This document shows positions 26,733 to 35,512 of a stretch of 64,000 nt of DNA, in pieces (the stretch's first letter is position 1; each line of letters opens with the position of its first letter). Position numbers and translations under genes: made by a program. The notes under the pieces were generated by a model. That model was given only the letters and a program-made list of their open reading frames with translations. It was not told the DNA's origin and made no database searches. The stretch lies in NCBI GenBank assembly GCA_017934975.1, contig JAGBIM010000027.1, positions 107,572-171,571 on the forward strand, read 5' to 3'. This DNA is from Clostridia bacterium (GTDB lineage: Bacteria; Bacillota; Clostridia; Oscillospirales; UBA644).

Positions 26733-26813
26733 GGATCTTTGCAAAAAAGACACGGAAAAAGTTTTGAATTCAGCAGTCTTTTCGGCTTTTTTCCGACTTT
26801 TCCGTAAGACACC

Positions 26814-26842
26814 TTGACGAAGGGGGCTTTTCGTGCTATAAT
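26814..26842 (+). promoter_or_regulatory. Promoter of the methyltransferase-ECF-clp operon
   Basis: TTGACG-17 bp-TATAAT. All following genes to 35368 are closely spaced, so this may drive the whole run. Confidence 0.7.
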
Positions 26843-26882
26843 ACACTGTAAATCTATGTCTATTTAGAAAGGGAGAACCACC

Positions 26883-27740
26883 ATGTGGAAGGCGGACGGT
26901 TGGACCGATTTTGAGGTTCTGGATACCTCGGGCGGAGAAAAATTGGAGCGTTGGGGAAAATATACCTTCGTGCGCCCCGATCCTCAGGTCATCTGGAATA
27001 CCCCCCGCACGCATTCCGGTTGGGAAAAGCCCAGTGCCAGTTACGCCCGCTCTTCTTCGGGAGGCGGTCATTGGAACGGCGCCGAAATTCCCATGTTTCA
27101 CGTGGGATACAAGGATCTGACCTTTCAGATCAAACCTATGAGCTTTAAGCATACGGGACTGTTCCCCGAGCAGGCGGTCAACTGGGATTGGGCGCGGGAA
27201 CAGATTCGAAACAGCGGACGGGAAGGCCCTTTGGTTCTCAATCTCTTTGCTTATACGGGCGGTGCCTCCGTGGCCTGCGCCAAGGAAGGGGCGAAGGTCT
27301 GCCACGTGGACGCCTCCAAGGGTATGGTTGCCTGGGCGAAGGAAAACGCCGCGGCCTGCGGATTGGACAATATCCGTTTCATCGTGGACGATTGCGTGAA
27401 GTTCGTTCAGCGGGAGATTCGACGGGGGAGACGGTACGACGGCTTGATCATGGATCCTCCTTCTTACGGTCGGGGCCCCGACGGAGAGGTCTGGAAGCTG
27501 GAAAGCGAATTGTACGGTCTTCTGGATCTGTGCCTGCAGGTCATGAGTGACGATCCGTTGTTCTTCATTCTCAATTCCTATACCACCGGCCTGTCTGCGG
27601 GATGTATGGAATATATGCTTTCCTGCACCATGGGCAAACGATACGGCGGACGGGTGGAAGCCTCGGAAATCGGACTTCCCGTCAAGGCGTCGGGAGGAGT
27701 CCTTCCCTGCGGCGCTACTGCCCGTTGGTTCAAAGAATAA
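26883..27740 (+). CDS. Class I SAM-dependent methyltransferase, RlmI/RlmK-like
   Basis: A 285-residue Rossmann methyltransferase: SAM loop VLNLFAYTGGASVA, acidic VDASKGMV, NIRFIVDDC and catalytic-loop MDPPSYGRG. The NLFAYTGG and DPPSYGRG pair is typical of rRNA m5C methyltransferases of the RlmI type, but the N-terminal PUA domain of RlmI is missing, which is common in a shorter Firmicutes group. The substrate is probably rRNA, by family. It heads the operon, 33 bp before ecfA1. Confidence 0.85.
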   Translation: MWKADGWTDFEVLDTSGGEKLERWGKYTFVRPDPQVIWNTPRTHSGWEKPSASYARSSSGGGHWNGAEIPMFHVGYKDLTFQIKPMSFKHTGLFPEQAVNWDWAREQIRNSGREGPLVLNLFAYTGGASVACAKEGAKVCHVDASKGMVAWAKENAAACGLDNIRFIVDDCVKFVQREIRRGRRYDGLIMDPPSYGRGPDGEVWKLESELYGLLDLCLQVMSDDPLFFILNSYTTGLSAGCMEYMLSCTMGKRYGGRVEASEIGLPVKASGGVLPCGATARWFKE

Positions 27741-27773
27741 ATCAATCTTATCCCTGAAAGGAGGGAGCGTTCC

Positions 27774-28625
27774 GTGTCCGTGATTGAAGTGAAAAATCTT
27801 TCGTTCCGTTATTCCGAAGAGACCGATTTCGTGTTGAAGAACGTGTCCCTTTCGGTTGAACAAGGGGAATTCGTGGCGGTTCTCGGCCACAACGGCAGCG
27901 GAAAATCCACCCTTGCCAAGCATTTTAACGGCATTTGCCTTCCCGACGAAGGGACCGTGCAGGTCTGCGGAATGTCTGTGGATGCGGATTCCGATCTGGC
28001 CGCCGTGCGCCGCAGAGTGGGCATGGTGTTCCAGAATCCCGATAATCAGATCATCGCCTCCGTGGTGGAGGAGGACGTGGCCTTTGCCCTGGAAAATCTG
28101 GGCGTTGACCACGACGAAATGCACCGCAGAGTCCGGGAGGCTCTGGAAGCGGTGGACATGAGTTATTACGCCAAGCACGCCACCTACAAGCTTTCGGGCG
28201 GACAGAAGCAGAGAATTGCCATTGCGGGCATTCTTGCCATGCGTCCCGATGTTTTGGTGTTGGACGAGCCTACCGCCATGCTGGACCCCAAGGGGCGGGC
28301 GGAGGTTATGCAGGTTTTGCACAAATTCCACGAGGCAGGTATGACCATCGTTCTGATTACTCATTTCATGGATGAGGCGGCCCAGGCCGATCGCATCGTG
28401 GTGATGAACGAAGGGGAGGTCCTTCTGGAGGGTACGCCTCATTACGTGTTCCAGAACGCGGGCCTTCTGTGGAGCGTGGGACTGAACGTGCCCCAAAGCA
28501 CGGAACTGATGTTTTTGTTGCGGGAAGAGGGTTACAAAGTTCCTCTGGCCATTCTTACGGAAGAAGAATGTATTTCCGTTCTCGACGATTTGTTGGCGGG
28601 ACGGATTGAACGGGAGGGCCTATGA
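27774..28625 (+). CDS. ecfA1: ECF transporter ATPase A1
   Basis: A 283-residue ABC ATPase of the energy-coupling-factor module, which powers uptake of vitamins and metals by exchangeable S components. It has Walker A GHNGSGKST (38-46), Q-loop MVFQNPDNQI, signature LSGGQKQR and Walker B LDEPTAMLD. GTG 27774 is used because AAAGGAGGG lies directly upstream and the next residues (SVIEVKNLSF) start strand 1. The gene overlaps ecfA2 by 4 bp. Confidence 0.95.
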   Translation: MSVIEVKNLSFRYSEETDFVLKNVSLSVEQGEFVAVLGHNGSGKSTLAKHFNGICLPDEGTVQVCGMSVDADSDLAAVRRRVGMVFQNPDNQIIASVVEEDVAFALENLGVDHDEMHRRVREALEAVDMSYYAKHATYKLSGGQKQRIAIAGILAMRPDVLVLDEPTAMLDPKGRAEVMQVLHKFHEAGMTIVLITHFMDEAAQADRIVVMNEGEVLLEGTPHYVFQNAGLLWSVGLNVPQSTELMFLLREEGYKVPLAILTEEECISVLDDLLAGRIEREGL

Positions 28626-29488
28626 GCGAAGTGATTCTGAAAGCGGAAGGCCTCGTGGAGGTTTACGGCGCAGGTACTCCCTTTGAAAAAACCGCAGTCA
28701 ACAACGTTTCTTTTGAATTATACGAAAACGAATTCGTGGGTGTCATCGGTCATACGGGATCGGGGAAATCCACGCTGATTCAGATGCTCAACGGTCTGAT
28801 CAAGCCCACGGAAGGGACGATTTATTTCCGCGGAGAAGACGTGTGGGCGAAAAAATACGACCGCCGTATGCTCCGTTCCAACGTGGGACTGGTGTTCCAG
28901 TATCCCGAATATCAGTTGTTTGAGGAGACTGTGGAGAAGGATATTGCCTTCGGACCCCGCAATATGGGGCTCAACGAGGAAGAGGTTGCTCTCCGCGTGG
29001 AGCAGGCCATGCATTTTACGGGTCTTTCGGATAAATTGCGGGAATCCTCTCCCTTTGAGCTTTCCGGCGGACAGAAGCGTCGGGTTGCCATTGCGGGCAT
29101 CCTTGCCATGCGGCCTCGGGTTTTGATTCTGGACGAGCCCACGGCGGGGCTGGACCCCAAGGGCTGCTCCGAGATTCTTGCCAACGTGCGGGAGTATCAA
29201 CGGGAAGAAAGGGCCACGGTGGTCCTCGTTTCCCACAGCATGGAGGACGTTGCGGCCAACGCAAGTCGGGTTCTGGTGCTGGAAAAAGGGAATCTGAAAA
29301 TGCTTGCCTCCACGCAGGAGGTCTTTGCCCGTGGGGAAGAATTGATGAAGATGGGGTTGAATATCCCCCAGATCACCCGTATCTTCCTGCAGCTGCGGGC
29401 CCGCGGACACGAAAACCTTCCTTCGGTGCTTTCGCCCGAGGAGGCCATCCGTTGTCTGGATGCCGTGACGGGAGGTGGCAGAAAATGA
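28622..29488 (+). CDS. ecfA2: ECF transporter ATPase A2
   Basis: A 288-residue partner ATPase of EcfA1, forming the A-A' heterodimer. It has Walker A GHTGSGKST, Q-loop FQYPEYQLFEETV, LSGGQKRR and LDEPTAGLDP. The longer N-terminal loop (VYGAGTPFEKTAVNNV) is typical of EcfA2. ATGA overlaps couple it both to ecfA1 and to ecfT. Confidence 0.95.
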   Translation: MSEVILKAEGLVEVYGAGTPFEKTAVNNVSFELYENEFVGVIGHTGSGKSTLIQMLNGLIKPTEGTIYFRGEDVWAKKYDRRMLRSNVGLVFQYPEYQLFEETVEKDIAFGPRNMGLNEEEVALRVEQAMHFTGLSDKLRESSPFELSGGQKRRVAIAGILAMRPRVLILDEPTAGLDPKGCSEILANVREYQREERATVVLVSHSMEDVAANASRVLVLEKGNLKMLASTQEVFARGEELMKMGLNIPQITRIFLQLRARGHENLPSVLSPEEAIRCLDAVTGGGRK

Positions 29489-30309
29489 TCCGTGACGTTA
29501 CCTTGGGACAGTATTTTCCCGGCTCCTCCTTTTTGCACAGAATGGATCCCCGATCCAAAATTCTTTTGATGGTCTTTTACGTGGTTACCCTCTTTTTGGG
29601 GGATACGGCCCTGTCTTACGGGCTTTTGCTCGTGACCACCGCGGCGGTGATCCTGCTTACCCGCATTTCTCTGAAGTTCTATCTGCGCGGTCTTAAGCCG
29701 TTGCTGTTTATCATGGTCTTTACGGGAATTCTGAATATGCTCTATTCCGACGGGGAGCCTCTCTTCGAATTCTGGATTTTCTCCGTTTCCTGGAACGGAA
29801 TTTTCAGCGCCTTGTTTATGATCTTACGCATCGTTCTGATGGTGCTGATTATGTCGGTTCTCACCTACACCACCTCGCCCCTGCTTCTTACGGGAGGTTT
29901 GGAACGGTTGCTTCACCCCCTCACGTATCTGCGGGTTCCCGTCCACGACTTTGCCATGATGATGACCATCGCCCTGCGGTTTATCCCCACCCTGCTGGAG
30001 GAGACCGAGAAGATTATGAACGCTCAGAAGGCACGGGGTGCGGATTTTGAAAGCGGCAGTCTTGTTCGGCGGGCAAAGGCTTTGATCCCCATTCTCATTC
30101 CCCTCTTCGTTTCAGCCTTCCGCCGTGCGGAGGAATTGGCCGTGGCCATGGAATGCCGTTGCTACGAGGGCGACCGCAAGAACCGTACCCGTTTCGTGGA
30201 ATACCGCTTTACTTGGCGGGATCTGGTGGGCGCGTTGTTCTGCGCGGCCTTGCTGGTCGGGGTGATTCTGTTGAACCGTGTGATCGTATGGAACGGAGTC
30301 GGAGTATGA
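29485..30309 (+). CDS. ecfT: ECF transporter transmembrane coupling protein
   Basis: A 274-residue membrane protein with about five hydrophobic helices and the two cytoplasmic coupling motifs that contact the ATPases (AQKARGADF and AMECRCYEG; the second replaces the usual Ala-Arg-Gly with Cys-Arg-Cys). It scaffolds EcfA1/A2 with S components encoded elsewhere, and no S component is found in this window. ATG 29485 overlaps ecfA2 by 4 bp, and the stop overlaps truA by 4 bp. Confidence 0.94.
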   Translation: MIRDVTLGQYFPGSSFLHRMDPRSKILLMVFYVVTLFLGDTALSYGLLLVTTAAVILLTRISLKFYLRGLKPLLFIMVFTGILNMLYSDGEPLFEFWIFSVSWNGIFSALFMILRIVLMVLIMSVLTYTTSPLLLTGGLERLLHPLTYLRVPVHDFAMMMTIALRFIPTLLEETEKIMNAQKARGADFESGSLVRRAKALIPILIPLFVSAFRRAEELAVAMECRCYEGDRKNRTRFVEYRFTWRDLVGALFCAALLVGVILLNRVIVWNGVGV

Positions 30310-31034
30310 AATACCTCATTCGCCTTTCCTACGACGGCACCGATTATTGCGGCTGGCAGATGCAGAAAAACGGCCCCAGCGTACAGGCCTGCGTGATGGA
30401 CGCGATTCGAGGGGTCTTTGGTTCCGTTACGGAGTTTTCCGGCTGCAGCCGAACCGATTCGGGGGTCCACGCGTTGGATTTCTGCGCTTCCTTCCGACCT
30501 GCCTTCGATCTGCCCTGCGAAAAAATTCCCGTGGCGTTGAACGCAAAGCTGCCGGGGAATATTGCCGTAAAAAGTGCACGGACCGTCCCCGACGATTTTC
30601 ACGCCCGCTACAGCGTGAAGCAAAAAGAGTATCTTTACCGCATCCGTACCGCTTCCGTGCGGGACCCTTTTTCCGAGAATCGGGTATGGCATCGCCCTGC
30701 AAATTACGATCTCAACGCTTTGAATCAGGGGGCTTCTTATCTCTGCGGCACCCATGATTTTCGCTCTTATATGGCGGCGGGAAGCAAGATTGAGGATTGT
30801 ACCCGTACCGTTTTTCGGGCGGAATTTGAGCAGACCGAAGAGGAATTGCATTTTTACGTTTCCGCCGACGGATTTTTGTATAACATGGTCCGCATTATGG
30901 TGGGAACGCTTCTGGAGATCCCCCAACGGATGCCTCCCGAAGCGATCCTGCGGATCCTGGAGGCGAAGGATCGCTCCCAAAGCGGTATGACCGCCCCTGC
31001 CTGCGGGCTTTATCTCAACCGTGTGGTTTACTGA
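30306..31034 (+). CDS. truA: tRNA pseudouridine(38-40) synthase
   Basis: A 242-residue TruA that isomerises U38-U40 of the tRNA anticodon arm. Motifs are YLIRLSYDGTDYCGWQ at the start, catalytic Asp51 in RTDSGVHALD, YLYRI and RIMVGTLLE. Its position directly after ecfT is the classic Firmicutes arrangement. ATG 30306 overlaps the ecfT stop by 4 bp. Confidence 0.96.
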   Translation: MKYLIRLSYDGTDYCGWQMQKNGPSVQACVMDAIRGVFGSVTEFSGCSRTDSGVHALDFCASFRPAFDLPCEKIPVALNAKLPGNIAVKSARTVPDDFHARYSVKQKEYLYRIRTASVRDPFSENRVWHRPANYDLNALNQGASYLCGTHDFRSYMAAGSKIEDCTRTVFRAEFEQTEEELHFYVSADGFLYNMVRIMVGTLLEIPQRMPPEAILRILEAKDRSQSGMTAPACGLYLNRVVY

Positions 31035-31061
31035 TTTTTGATTCTGAAAGGAGTGACGGCA

Positions 31062-32195
31062 GTGACCCCCGAAAATAAAAGAAACGTGCGACGGTTGGAG
31101 TTTATCCGCGGACTGTTGCTTTTGACGTTGGTTCTGTACGTCGCCGTCGTTCTGATCATGAATTCGTCTTATCTCACCCTGGATCGGCTCATGCGTCTTC
31201 GGGACGACGTGGTTTTTGCCCTCACCGAGGAGCGAACCTCCACCGTATCTCTGGAGGGAGAGGAAACGGTGGACGTTCAGTTATTTCAGGACGGATTCGT
31301 GGTGCTGACCCGAAACGGCATCACCGTGCGGGGAAACAACGGGAACGTCTACTCTTCTCACGTTCGCCGCTATAAGGAGCCCCGTCTGAAGGTCAGCGGG
31401 AATTATATTCTTTGTTTTGATCGGGGCGGCACGGAATGGTGCCTTCTGAACAGTTTTCGCATCCTTTGCTCCCGCAACGAAGAGGGCGACATTATCAACG
31501 GCTCGGTATCCGACGACGGATACGTTTCGGTGGCAAGTGAGCGCAAGAACGCAAAAGGCTGCGTGACGGTCTACAACACCGACGGTCTGGATCTGGTTCG
31601 CTGGGAGGATACCAAGAATTATTTGCTGGATTCCTTCTTCCTCGGGAAAAACCGTTTGGCGGTGGTTTCCCTTGCGGCCAATCGGGAAAAGACCGATACG
31701 GTTTTCACGGTGTTCAATTTTAAAAACGGAGAACTTCTCACCTCCGTCGCCTCACCCGATACCTTTCCTCTGGCTATGGCACGAAAAGGGGACGAAAGGG
31801 TGGAATTGCTGACCGATTCGGGCGTGATTTCCTTTGACGGGGAAAAGCCTACGCTGACGTATACCTATTCTCAGCCTTCTCCCAACGTGTTCCGCCAAAG
31901 AGAGGACGCCACCATGATTTCCTACCAGACTCTGTCCGGGTCGGTTTTGGTGGAGGCGATTTCCGCAGAAGGAAACGTTCTGTTCGGTGCGGAATTTCCC
32001 AACGTTCTGTCCTTGGACTGCTGCGGGGACCGATTCTTCGTTCTGACCGCTTCGGAGTTGTTCGTGTTGGACGAAAAAGGGACGATTCTTACGTCTCTGA
32101 AAACAACGGCCACGCAAATTCTGGCGTCGGCGGAAATCACACTTTTGCGGGGGGATTCTTTCGCGGAGGTTCTGGAGTTGTCTCTCCCGTCCTGA
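31062..32195 (+). CDS. DUF5711-like membrane-anchored beta-propeller-like protein
   Basis: A 377-residue protein with an N-terminal cytoplasmic basic stretch, one membrane helix (about 16-38: GLLLLTLVLYVAVVLIM), then a long extracytoplasmic region of repeated short beta strands that suggests a propeller. GTG 31062 is chosen because AAAGGAG lies 8 nt upstream; an upstream in-frame TTG at 31038 lacks a site. The arrangement beside cvpA fits DUF5711 family proteins of Clostridia, of unknown function. Confidence 0.72.
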   Translation: MTPENKRNVRRLEFIRGLLLLTLVLYVAVVLIMNSSYLTLDRLMRLRDDVVFALTEERTSTVSLEGEETVDVQLFQDGFVVLTRNGITVRGNNGNVYSSHVRRYKEPRLKVSGNYILCFDRGGTEWCLLNSFRILCSRNEEGDIINGSVSDDGYVSVASERKNAKGCVTVYNTDGLDLVRWEDTKNYLLDSFFLGKNRLAVVSLAANREKTDTVFTVFNFKNGELLTSVASPDTFPLAMARKGDERVELLTDSGVISFDGEKPTLTYTYSQPSPNVFRQREDATMISYQTLSGSVLVEAISAEGNVLFGAEFPNVLSLDCCGDRFFVLTASELFVLDEKGTILTSLKTTATQILASAEITLLRGDSFAEVLELSLPS

Positions 32196-32244
32196 TATTT
32201 TTTACGGGATTTATACATACTATCAAATCATAGGAGGATTTTTT

Positions 32245-32985
32245 ATGAACCTTGTTTTGAGTACCTTTTTGGACATTCTCATCGTTGCTATCGTAGGGTT
32301 GAGCATCTTTTTCGGCGTGCGCCGCGGGCTGATCCGGACGGCAATTCATCTGTTCGGCAGCATTATCGCGTTGGTTCTGGCGTTGATCTTCTCCGCACCT
32401 TTGGGGGAATATATTGACACCAATTACGTAAACACGCCCATGCGGGAGTGGACGGTTAACCAGTTGACGGTGGGCGACGATCCTTCCGTGACCGACGTGG
32501 ATTTTGACGGTCTGTTTTCCGATCGCGCTTCCTTTTTGGTGGAAACCTGCGAGTTTTTGGGTGTTGACGTGGATGAAATGAACCGCTCTTATCAGCAGCT
32601 GAAGGCCGACGGCCTGGAACAGGCCAAGAGTGCCATTCTTGCCAAAATGGTGGACCCCTTAAGTTCGGTCATCAGCCGTGCCATCGCCTTCGGGGTGATC
32701 TTCCTTGCGGCCATCGTTGCCATTGTCGTAATTTCTCTCTTCTCCAAGTTCCTCAACCACCTGCCCATCGTGCGGAAGATGAACAAGCTGGGCGGCGGAA
32801 TTCTGGGCGGGATCACGGGCGTTTTGCTTGCGCTGATTCTCGTTGCCATTTTCTCCACCGCTTCCAAGTACGTTCTGAAGGATTCCACCCCCGAGGAACG
32901 GACGGAGATCCGCGACAATACCATCGTTTACAAGATTTTCTACAACGTCAATCCTCTGAACGGTCTGTTCGATACGGCAGACTGA
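32245..32985 (+). CDS. CvpA-family membrane protein
   Basis: A 246-residue protein with about four membrane helices. The first segment shows the CvpA pattern (LDILIVAIVGLSIFFGVRRGLIRT), and the later helices include GVIFLAAIVAIVVI and GGGILGGITGVLLALIL. Family members are linked to colicin V production and envelope stress. The role here is unknown. AGGAGG precedes ATG 32245. It sits between the DUF5711-like gene and clp. Confidence 0.85.
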   Translation: MNLVLSTFLDILIVAIVGLSIFFGVRRGLIRTAIHLFGSIIALVLALIFSAPLGEYIDTNYVNTPMREWTVNQLTVGDDPSVTDVDFDGLFSDRASFLVETCEFLGVDVDEMNRSYQQLKADGLEQAKSAILAKMVDPLSSVISRAIAFGVIFLAAIVAIVVISLFSKFLNHLPIVRKMNKLGGGILGGITGVLLALILVAIFSTASKYVLKDSTPEERTEIRDNTIVYKIFYNVNPLNGLFDTAD

Positions 32986-33022
32986 GTTCCGTCCCCCGTG
33001 GGACAACAGAAAGGTTTTATCT

Positions 33023-35368
33023 ATGCTCTGCAGCAGATGTAAAGAACGGCCCGCCGTGGTTTTCGTCACCAAAATCGAGAACAACGAGACCGTGAACGAA
33101 GGTCTTTGCCTGAAGTGTGCAAAGGAACTGAACATTAAGCCCATTTCCCAGATGATCGAGCAGCTGGGGATCTCCGACGAGGAGTTTGACGAGGTCTGCG
33201 ATCAGATGAGCTCCATGATGGGGGACGGAGATGGTCTTTCCGCGTCTTCCGTGGACGGCTTTGAAGAGGGCGGCGCCCAGTCGATGAATCTGTTTCAAAA
33301 ACTGTTCGGCGGACTGGCGGGAATGCAGCCTCCCGCAAACGGAGCGGTTTCCCCCGAATCAAAGCCCGATTCCTCTGCCAAGAACGAGGAGAAGGACGGA
33401 AAAAAAGACAAAAAAGAGAAAAAACAGAAGGAAAAGGAAGGTCCGAAGCATAAGTACCTCGACGCCTTCTGCCAGAATCTCACCGAAAAGGCCCGCTCCG
33501 GCAAGACCGACCCCGTTATCGGGCGGGAAAGTGAAATCCTTCGGGTGTTGCAGATCCTCAATCGCCGCACCAAAAACAATCCCTGTCTCATCGGGGAGCC
33601 GGGGGTGGGGAAAACTGCCATCGCCGAAGGGATCGCCCAAAAGATTGCCTCCGGGGAGGCTCCCGCCAAGATCGCCCGCAAGGAGGTCTGGCTTCTGGAT
33701 CTGACGGCGCTGATTGCAGGGACCCAGTTCCGCGGCCAGTTTGAAAGCCGCATCAAAGGGCTGATTGAAGAGGTCCGTAATCTCGGCAACGTGATCCTCG
33801 TCATCGACGAGGTGCACAACCTGGTGGGCGCAGGGGATTCGGAAGGATCCATGAACGCCGCCAATATGCTCAAGCCCGCCCTCTCCCGGGGCGAAATTCA
33901 GGTGATCGGGGCTACGACCCTGACCGAATACCGCAAGCATATCGAAAAGGACGCGGCTTTGGAACGCCGTTTCCAGCCCGTTATCGTCAACGAGCCTTCC
34001 ATTGAAGATTCCGTGAAAATGCTTCAGGGCATCAAATCCCGTTACGAAACCTTCCATCATATTAAGGTTCCCCAATATCTCGTGGTCAAGGCGGTGGAGC
34101 TCTCCGAGCGTTACGTGACCGACCGTTACCTTCCCGATAAGGCCATCGACCTTCTGGACGAAGCCTGCTCCAACGCAACCCTTCGTCATCCCGTCTATGA
34201 AAAAGCTTTTTTGGCGGAGCAGAAAACCGAAGCGCTTCGGGTAAAATTGGCGGAGATGGAAGGCAAAGAAGAACCCTCCCAGGAAGATTTTGCCGCCATT
34301 GCCACGGCGAAATCCGAATTGATCCGCGCGGAAGAGGAATCCAACGCGCTTTTGAAAGAACGGGACGAGGTTTCGGTTTCGCTGGAAGATCTTGCGTTGA
34401 TTATCGAACTCTGGACAGGGATCCCCTCTGCCAAAATTCAGGAGCGCGAGCAGTCCCGACTTGCCCGCTTTGAAGAGGTCCTGCGGGATAAGATCAAGGG
34501 GCAGGATCACGCGGTGAAAAAGGTGGCGGACGCCGTACGTCGTTCCCGCGTTTCTCTCGTTCCCCGCAAGAGACCCGTTTCCTTTATCTTTACGGGCCCC
34601 ACGGGGGTGGGGAAGACCGAACTGGTCAAGGTTCTTGCCAAGGAACTGTTCCATTCTCCCGAGACCCTCATTCGTCTGGATATGTCCGAATTTATGGAGA
34701 AACACTCGGTTTCCCGTATCATCGGCGCGCCTCCCGGATACGTGGGGTACGACGAGGCGGGACAACTGACCGAGAAGGTCCGCCGTAAGCCCTATTCCGT
34801 GGTGCTCTTCGACGAGATCGAAAAGGCCCACCCCGACGTGCTCAACGTTCTGTTGCAAATTCTTGACGACGGACGCATTACCGACGCCCACGGGAAAACC
34901 GTGTCCTTTGAGCATTGTATTCTCGTGATGACCTCCAACGCAGGCTCTCACTCCAAGGCGACGGCGGCGGGCTTTAATCGTTCCTCCGAAGAATTAGACG
35001 AGGAGCGTTCCAAGAAGGCTTTGTCCGAATTCCTTCGTCCCGAGTTCTTGAATCGGGTGGATGAGATCATTGTTTTTCGCTCTTTGCCGCGGGACGTGTT
35101 CCCCGACATCGTTCGTCTGGCGTTGGACGAACTTGCCGCAGGGCTGAAGGAACGGGAGATCGAATTTATCTGCTCCGATGCGGCTGTGGATCTTCTGGCG
35201 AAAAAGTCGTACAGCGCCGAGTACGGTGCCCGCAACGTGCGCCGCGTGGTCCAGACCGAAATCGAGGATCGGGCCGTGTCGGTTTTGTGTGAGTCCTTCC
35301 GCGTTCCCCGTGCCATTCGGGTGGATACGCAGGGCGAATCTCTCTGCGTCTCTCTGGAGGATGCGTAA
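33023..35368 (+). CDS. ClpE/ClpC-type AAA+ ATPase with N-terminal zinc ribbon
   Basis: A 781-residue unfoldase for ATP-dependent proteolysis. The N-terminus has a zinc ribbon (Cys3, Cys6, Cys29, Cys32) as in ClpE instead of the Clp-N repeats of ClpC. An unstructured Lys/Glu-rich linker (about 115-145, KKDKKEKKQKEKEG) follows. D1 Walker A is GEPGVGKTA (about 191) and D2 Walker A is GPTGVGKTE (about 526); both Walker B and arginine-finger regions are present. AGF near residue 655 sits where ClpC has its VGF ClpP-docking tripeptide. There is a short middle coiled coil. ClpP is not in the window. Confidence 0.9.
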   Translation: MLCSRCKERPAVVFVTKIENNETVNEGLCLKCAKELNIKPISQMIEQLGISDEEFDEVCDQMSSMMGDGDGLSASSVDGFEEGGAQSMNLFQKLFGGLAGMQPPANGAVSPESKPDSSAKNEEKDGKKDKKEKKQKEKEGPKHKYLDAFCQNLTEKARSGKTDPVIGRESEILRVLQILNRRTKNNPCLIGEPGVGKTAIAEGIAQKIASGEAPAKIARKEVWLLDLTALIAGTQFRGQFESRIKGLIEEVRNLGNVILVIDEVHNLVGAGDSEGSMNAANMLKPALSRGEIQVIGATTLTEYRKHIEKDAALERRFQPVIVNEPSIEDSVKMLQGIKSRYETFHHIKVPQYLVVKAVELSERYVTDRYLPDKAIDLLDEACSNATLRHPVYEKAFLAEQKTEALRVKLAEMEGKEEPSQEDFAAIATAKSELIRAEEESNALLKERDEVSVSLEDLALIIELWTGIPSAKIQEREQSRLARFEEVLRDKIKGQDHAVKKVADAVRRSRVSLVPRKRPVSFIFTGPTGVGKTELVKVLAKELFHSPETLIRLDMSEFMEKHSVSRIIGAPPGYVGYDEAGQLTEKVRRKPYSVVLFDEIEKAHPDVLNVLLQILDDGRITDAHGKTVSFEHCILVMTSNAGSHSKATAAGFNRSSEELDEERSKKALSEFLRPEFLNRVDEIIVFRSLPRDVFPDIVRLALDELAAGLKEREIEFICSDAAVDLLAKKSYSAEYGARNVRRVVQTEIEDRAVSVLCESFRVPRAIRVDTQGESLCVSLEDA

Positions 35369-35442
35369 AAGCGAATCGCCAAGGCAATTTTGGCAGGTTT
35401 TTTATAAGATTCGAAAAAAAATGTAAACTTATAGAATCCCCC

Positions 35443-35471
35443 TTGACAAGTGTCGGGAAATTCGCTATAAT
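35443..35471 (+). promoter_or_regulatory. Strong promoter of the surface protein gene
   Basis: Perfect TTGACA-17 bp-TATAAT. The following AAAAAAGGAG site is also near ideal. Confidence 0.85.
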
Positions 35472-35512
35472 AATAATGGAAATATTATTTGCAAAAAAGG
35501 AGTTTGCGTATC

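Noticed and set aside
27740..27774. Vitamin riboswitch before the ECF module.
   Set aside because: Only 33 bp separate the genes, occupied by the ribosome binding site.
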